Below the pieces are notes generated by a model. It searched no databases, had not been told where the DNA came from, and saw nothing but the letters and a program-made list of their open reading frames with translations. Shown in pieces: positions 60,039 through 64,000 of a stretch of DNA of 64,000 nucleotides. Source of the stretch: Hyphomicrobiales bacterium (GTDB taxonomy: Bacteria; Pseudomonadota; Alphaproteobacteria; Rhizobiales; Beijerinckiaceae); assembly GCA_027489955.1 (NCBI GenBank), contig JAIXYZ010000013.1, positions 1,178,001 through 1,242,000 on the forward strand, read 5' to 3'. Within the stretch, counting starts at the first letter, position 1, and every line of letters starts with the position of its first letter. The translations under genes were made by a program, and so were the position numbers.

Positions 60039-60643
60039 CGCTGCTGGCGCGCCTGTTCGGCGGCAACCGCCACAGCCTGACCCGGCTGCACCTGGCCGCC
60101 GCCGCCCGCCGCCACGGCTATTCCATCGGCGAGTATTCCTACGGTCGTCCGATCCTGCGCTTTGCAGGCCCCGGCACCGGCCTGACCATCGGCCGCTACT
60201 GCTCCATCGCCGACGGCGTGGAGATCTTCCTGGCCGGCAACCACCGGCTGGACTGGATCGCCACCTACCCGTTCTCGGACTTTGCCGACCTGTGGCCGCA
60301 GGCGAAGGGGCACCCGTCCACACATGCCTCCGCAGGCCCGGTCACCATCGGCAACGATGTCTGGATCGGCTCCGGCGCGACGATCCTGTCGGGCGTGACG
60401 ATCGGGGACGGGGCCGTGATCGGCGCCCGCGCCGTCGTCGCCCGGGACGTGCCGGCCTATGGGGTCGTGGTGGGCAATCCCGGCCGCGTCGTGCGCCGGC
60501 GGTTCGACGAGGCGACGATCGCCGCGCTGCTGGACCTGCGCTGGTGGGACCTGCCGCAGGATCGGGTGGCGGGCATTGCCCGCCTGCTCCAGAGCGACCG
60601 CGTCGAGGACCTGATCGCGGCCCTGCGCGCCCTGCGGGCCTAG
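60035..60643 (+). CDS. CatB/Vat-type hexapeptide acetyltransferase
   Basis: A 202-aa left-handed beta-helix enzyme. [25 protein letters not shown] holds the catalytic His, and [22 protein letters not shown] the hexapeptide turns, with [14 protein letters not shown] at the end. Related enzymes acetylate sugars or streptogramin/chloramphenicol; the context here suggests sugar O-acetylation. The TTG at 60035 overlaps the stop of the methyltransferase gene, so translation is probably coupled. Its stop overlaps the stop of the convergent glycosyltransferase gene in CTAG. Confidence 0.88.
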   Translation: MTLLARLFGGNRHSLTRLHLAAAARRHGYSIGEYSYGRPILRFAGPGTGLTIGRYCSIADGVEIFLAGNHRLDWIATYPFSDFADLWPQAKGHPSTHASAGPVTIGNDVWIGSGATILSGVTIGDGAVIGARAVVARDVPAYGVVVGNPGRVVRRRFDEATIAALLDLRWWDLPQDRVAGIARLLQSDRVEDLIAALRALRA

Positions 60644-61542
60644 CGGCGCTCCGCGGCCGGCCTGGCGTTCACGCCGCGCAGGCCCTCCTGCTCCAGCGCC
60701 GTCCGCCCCCGCATCCACGCCCACGCCCCGGCGGCCGAACCGCCGTACCGCTCGTAGAGATCGCGGCGCAGGACAGCCCGCGCGCCCGCCGCCTTGATGC
60801 CGTTGAGCAGGGCCATCAGAGGCGCGGGATCGGCAAGGCCGTATTTCCGGCTGACATAGGCCCGCGACCAGGCCTGGTGCCAGCGGCTGCGGAAGACCCG
60901 GCCGGGCGCCGGCGCCGTCGACTTTCCCCGCCCGTGACGCACGATGGCCGCCGGGCAATAGAGGATGGAGAACCCGTTGTCGGCAACCTTCCGGCACAGG
61001 TCGTCGTCCTCGTAGAACAGGAAGATGGCCGGATCGAACCCGCCGACACCCAGGAACAGCGCCCGGCGGATGAGGAAGCACGCGCCGGACACGAAGGGCA
61101 CGCAGGCCTCGCCCTGGGGCACGGCCAGCTCACCCTTCGGGTTCGGCAGGTAAGGCGACAGGAGCGAGCGCGGCTGGAAGAAGACGCGCCCGTCCGGCTC
61201 CACGATCCGCGGCGCGACGATCCCGGCATCGGCGTGGCGGCGCGCCGTGCGCACCATCGCGGCCACCGCGCCCGGATCGAGGATGACGTCGGGATTGACG
61301 ATCAGCACGAATTCGCTGTCGGCCGCCTCCACGCCGCGATTGTTGGCGCGGCCATAGCCCTCGTTGCGGGCGTTGCGCAGGAGCGTCGCGCCCGCGAGCC
61401 GCGCGATCTCGGGCGAGACGTCCTCGCTCGCATTGTCCACCACGATGGCCGGGATGCCGGCCGCGCCGATCGCCGCAAGGCACTCGGGCAGCGCGTGGGC
61501 GCTCTCGTAGGTGACGACGATGGCGGTGACGCCCGGCTCCAT
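60640..61542 (-). CDS. Family 2 glycosyltransferase (rhamnosyltransferase-like)
   Basis: A 300-aa GT2 enzyme: [53 protein letters not shown] (DxD-like), [22 protein letters not shown] and [10 protein letters not shown]-like [12 protein letters not shown]. This is the WbbL-like rhamnosyltransferase pattern of O-antigen or exopolysaccharide synthesis. Sugar and acceptor are unknown. It ends head-on against the acetyltransferase gene. Confidence 0.9.
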   Translation of the reverse strand: MEPGVTAIVVTYESAHALPECLAAIGAAGIPAIVVDNASEDVSPEIARLAGATLLRNARNEGYGRANNRGVEAADSEFVLIVNPDVILDPGAVAAMVRTARRHADAGIVAPRIVEPDGRVFFQPRSLLSPYLPNPKGELAVPQGEACVPFVSGACFLIRRALFLGVGGFDPAIFLFYEDDDLCRKVADNGFSILYCPAAIVRHGRGKSTAPAPGRVFRSRWHQAWSRAYVSRKYGLADPAPLMALLNGIKAAGARAVLRRDLYERYGGSAAGAWAWMRGRTALEQEGLRGVNARPAAERR

Positions 61543-61558
61543 GGCGGCGCCGGGTCCG

Positions 61559-63355
61559 TCAGCTCTTCTCGGGCAGGTTCAGGCGGATGTGCAACTCGCG
61601 GAGCTGGCGCGGGGTCACGTCCGACGGCGCGCCCATGAGCAGGTCCAGCGCCTGCTGGTTCATGGGGAACAGTGCCACCTCGCGCAGGTTCTGCGCATCG
61701 CACAGGAGCATGACGATGCGGTCGACGCCTGCCGCCATGCCGCCATGGGGCGGCGCGCCGTACTGGAACGCGCGGTACATGCCGCCGAAGCGCTCCACCA
61801 CGGTCTCCTCGCCATAGCCCGCGATCTCGAAGGCCTTCACCATCGCCTCGGGGCGGTGGTTGCGGATGCCGCCCGAGGCCAGCTCGTAGCCGTTGCAGGC
61901 CACGTCGTACTGGAACGCCTTGATCGTCAGGGGATCCTGGCCGTTCAGCGCATCCAGCCCGCCCTGCGGCATCGAGAACGGATTGTGGGAGAAGTCGATC
62001 CGCTTCTCCTCCTCGTTCCACTCGAACATGGGGAAGTCGACGATCCAGGCGAATTCGAACCGCTCGGTGTCCACGACGCCGAGCTCGGCGCCGATGCGCG
62101 TGCGCGCCTTGCCCGCGAGCGACGCCGCCTTGTCCGCCTGGCCCGCGGAGAAGAACACAGCGTCGCCGGCCTTCAGGCCCGCCGCCTGGACGATCTCCGC
62201 CAGCGCCTCGGCCGGGATGAACTTGGCGATCGGACCCTTGCCCGTCAGCGCCCCGCCCTCGTCCTCCAGCACGATATAGCCCAGCCCGGGCGCGCCCTCG
62301 GAACGGGCCCAGTCGTTCAGCTTGTCGAAGAACGAGCGCGGCTGCGCCGCGGCGCCCGGCGCCGGGATGGCTCGCACCACGCCGCCACCCTTCACCACGT
62401 TCTTGAACGCGTTGAAGGTGACGTCCTCGCGGGTGAAGACCTCGGTCACGTCGGCGATGACGATCGGATTGCGCAGGTCCGGCTTGTCGGAGCCGTATTT
62501 CAGCAGCGATTCCGCATAAGGGATGCGCGGCCAGGGGCTCGGCGTCACCGGCCGGCCGTTGGAGAATTCCTCGAACACGCCGCGGATCACCGGTTCCATC
62601 GCGGCGAACACGTCGTCCTGCTCGACGAAGCTCATTTCGATGTCGAGCTGGTAGAACTCGCCCGGCAGCCGGTCGGCGCGCGGGTCCTCGTCGCGGAAGC
62701 ACGGCGCGATCTGGAAGTAGCGGTCGAAGCCCGCCATCATCATGAGCTGCTTGTACTGCTGCGGCGCCTGCGGCAGCGCGTAGAACTTGCCCGGATGCAG
62801 GCGGCTCGGCACCAGGAAGTCGCGCGCGCCTTCGGGCGAGGACGCGGTCAGGATCGGCGTCTGGAACTCGTTGAAGCCCTGGCCCTTCATGCGCTGGCGC
62901 AGGGAATCGATGACCGCGACGCGGGTCATGATGTTGCGGTGGAGCTTCTCCCGGCGCAGGTCGAGGAAGCGGTACCGCAGGCGCGTCTCCTCCGGGTATT
63001 CGATATCCCCGAAGACGGGCACGGGCAGCTCCGCCGCCGGACCCAGGACCTCGATGTCGGTGATGAAGACCTCGACGTCGCCGGTGGGAAGCTCGGCATT
63101 GGTCGTCCCGGCCGGGCGTTGCTTCACCTTGCCGTCGAGCCGCACGACCCATTCCGACCGCACGGTCTCGGCCAGCTTGAAGGCAGGGGAATCCGGGTCG
63201 GCGACGCACTGGGTGATGCCGTAATGGTCGCGCAGGTCGATGAAAAGCACGCCGCCATGGTCGCGGATGCGATGGCACCAGCCGGACAGGCGCACGGTCT
63301 CCCCGACATGATCGGAGCGAAGCTGTCCACAGGTATGGGTGCGGTAGCGGTGCAT
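61559..63355 (-). CDS. aspS: Aspartyl-tRNA synthetase
   Basis: A 598-aa class II synthetase of the bacterial type. It has an N-terminal OB fold ([26 protein letters not shown] region), motif 2 [10 protein letters not shown], the GAD insertion domain (about 290-420) and motif 3 [14 protein letters not shown]. The ATG at 63355 matches the family start; the longer frame to 63817 overlaps the next gene. It follows the 2H-like gene by 53 bp. Confidence 0.97.
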   Translation of the reverse strand: MHRYRTHTCGQLRSDHVGETVRLSGWCHRIRDHGGVLFIDLRDHYGITQCVADPDSPAFKLAETVRSEWVVRLDGKVKQRPAGTTNAELPTGDVEVFITDIEVLGPAAELPVPVFGDIEYPEETRLRYRFLDLRREKLHRNIMTRVAVIDSLRQRMKGQGFNEFQTPILTASSPEGARDFLVPSRLHPGKFYALPQAPQQYKQLMMMAGFDRYFQIAPCFRDEDPRADRLPGEFYQLDIEMSFVEQDDVFAAMEPVIRGVFEEFSNGRPVTPSPWPRIPYAESLLKYGSDKPDLRNPIVIADVTEVFTREDVTFNAFKNVVKGGGVVRAIPAPGAAAQPRSFFDKLNDWARSEGAPGLGYIVLEDEGGALTGKGPIAKFIPAEALAEIVQAAGLKAGDAVFFSAGQADKAASLAGKARTRIGAELGVVDTERFEFAWIVDFPMFEWNEEEKRIDFSHNPFSMPQGGLDALNGQDPLTIKAFQYDVACNGYELASGGIRNHRPEAMVKAFEIAGYGEETVVERFGGMYRAFQYGAPPHGGMAAGVDRIVMLLCDAQNLREVALFPMNQQALDLLMGAPSDVTPRQLRELHIRLNLPEKS

Positions 63356-63408
63356 GGTCACTCGTCCTGGAAAATCGGCCGGACAAGCGCATGCGTGCCG
63401 CACTCTTG

Positions 63409-63987
63409 TCAAGGCGAGGCGATGAGCGACACCGTCTCGACGATGGCCGCGTCCAGCACGAGGTCGTCGCGGGACATGAGAACGGCCAGGCTGTCGATGC
63501 GCAGCCTGGCCAGCTTCACGTCCCACCAGCGCCCGATGAGGTCCCGGAGGGCGGCCGCTTCCTGCGCGTCCAGATCGTCGGTGAGGTTGTAGAGCCCGAC
63601 GACGTGAAGATCGCTCGGCCTGTAGCCGAGGGCTTCCTGCACCAGGTGAAGCACGTTGCGCCCGCCCCGCCGCTCCGGATAGGCCTTCAGGTAGAGCCGG
63701 CCCAGATTGACGTTGCCGGACAGGAGCCCCCTGACCTCCACGTCGAAGGGACCGATCGCGGCCAGCGCCCGCCTTGCCTCCTCGCCGACGAAGGGCGGCC
63801 CTGGCAGTTCCCCGCACAGGGTCGCGTGCAGCCGGTGGCGGCGCAGCGGCGGCATGTGCCAGGCGACCTTGGCGGCGAACGGCGCGGCGCGGACCTCGGC
63901 CTCCAGGGCACCGAATGCGCCCGACGCCTCCAGCGCATCGGGATCGACCATCATCACCAGCGAGTGCACGCCGACATGGCGACCCAT
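63409..63987 (-). CDS. 2H phosphoesterase-like protein, possibly truncated at the edge
   Basis: At least 192 aa. Two spaced histidine motifs, HRLHATLCG (about residues 51-59) and [12 protein letters not shown] (about 132-143), fit the 2H phosphoesterase / 2'-5' RNA ligase-like pattern HxT/S. The ATG at 63987 may be an internal Met: the upstream codons to the window end (Arg-Tyr-Tyr-Arg) are still open, so the true start may lie outside. Function not determined. Confidence 0.6.
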   Translation of the reverse strand: MGRHVGVHSLVMMVDPDALEASGAFGALEAEVRAAPFAAKVAWHMPPLRRHRLHATLCGELPGPPFVGEEARRALAAIGPFDVEVRGLLSGNVNLGRLYLKAYPERRGGRNVLHLVQEALGYRPSDLHVVGLYNLTDDLDAQEAAALRDLIGRWWDVKLARLRIDSLAVLMSRDDLVLDAAIVETVSLIASP

Positions 63988-64000
63988 CCGGTAATAGCGG

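Overview
The window is chromosomal DNA of a high-GC alphaproteobacterium, most likely of the order Hyphomicrobiales (Rhizobiales). The signs are alphaproteobacterial SOS boxes (GTTC-N7-GTTC), a B12-dependent class II ribonucleotide reductase, DUF1127 and DUF1236 proteins, a FixK/Fnr-type box, and a long housekeeping gene order: erpA / dgt-argS-SPOR-nagZ-scpA-scpB-(ABC ATPase)-tatABC-serS-surE-pcm-nlpD / DUF815 / yajC-secD-secF-Mth938-squalene/phytoene synthase family / trmFO. I saw no rRNA, tRNA, CRISPR array or transposase. The genus cannot be told from what is here.

Layout. 0.2-3.9 kb: nrdJ. 4.0-4.8 kb: an AT-rich insert with an HNH-like zinc protein whose start appears to be CTG. 4.9-11.4 kb: a PAS-GGDEF-EAL protein, an Hsp20 with a FixK-like promoter, a DUF1236 envelope protein, a cupin, a lytic transglycosylase, two tiny membrane proteins and a DHFR-fold protein. 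11.4-16.5 kb: a purine-type (BMP) binding protein, then a two-gene operon of a TPR/beta-barrel protein and a secreted FecR-domain protein ending in a TbpB-like barrel. 16.5-18.1 kb: arsenic operon arsR-arsC-aqpS. 18.2-24 kb: ssb and uvrA, divergent and each with its own LexA box, separated by a glycine-betaine-type permease and binding protein with no ATPase. 24-27.7 kb: an AT-rich accessory island (DUF6119/TIGR04141 protein, zinc-ribbon protein), a broken SEC-C gene and a cluster of palindromic repeats. 27.7-31.7 kb: tandem alpha/beta hydrolases, a lipoprotein sugar dehydrogenase, structured intergenic DNA and a DUF1127 gene. 31.8-54 kb: the conserved housekeeping block. 54-64 kb: an unknown 642-residue envelope protein, malic enzyme, a small surface-glycan-like cassette (two methyltransferases, an acetyltransferase, a glycosyltransferase), aspS and a 2H-like protein at the window edge.

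How the genes work together. The 34-54 kb block covers protein export (Sec and Tat), tRNA charging, chromosome condensation, cell-wall recycling and division, repair of damaged proteins, and dNTP control. The best candidate for a little-described system is the TPR/beta-barrel plus FecR/TbpB-like pair at 12.6-16.4 kb, which has the architecture of a Slam-type (type XI) surface export pair. Other points worth a look are the duplicated SOS boxes around the inserted transporter genes, the low-GC in-frame insertion in serS, and the two AT-rich islands. All family assignments come from reading motifs by eye; no database search was run.
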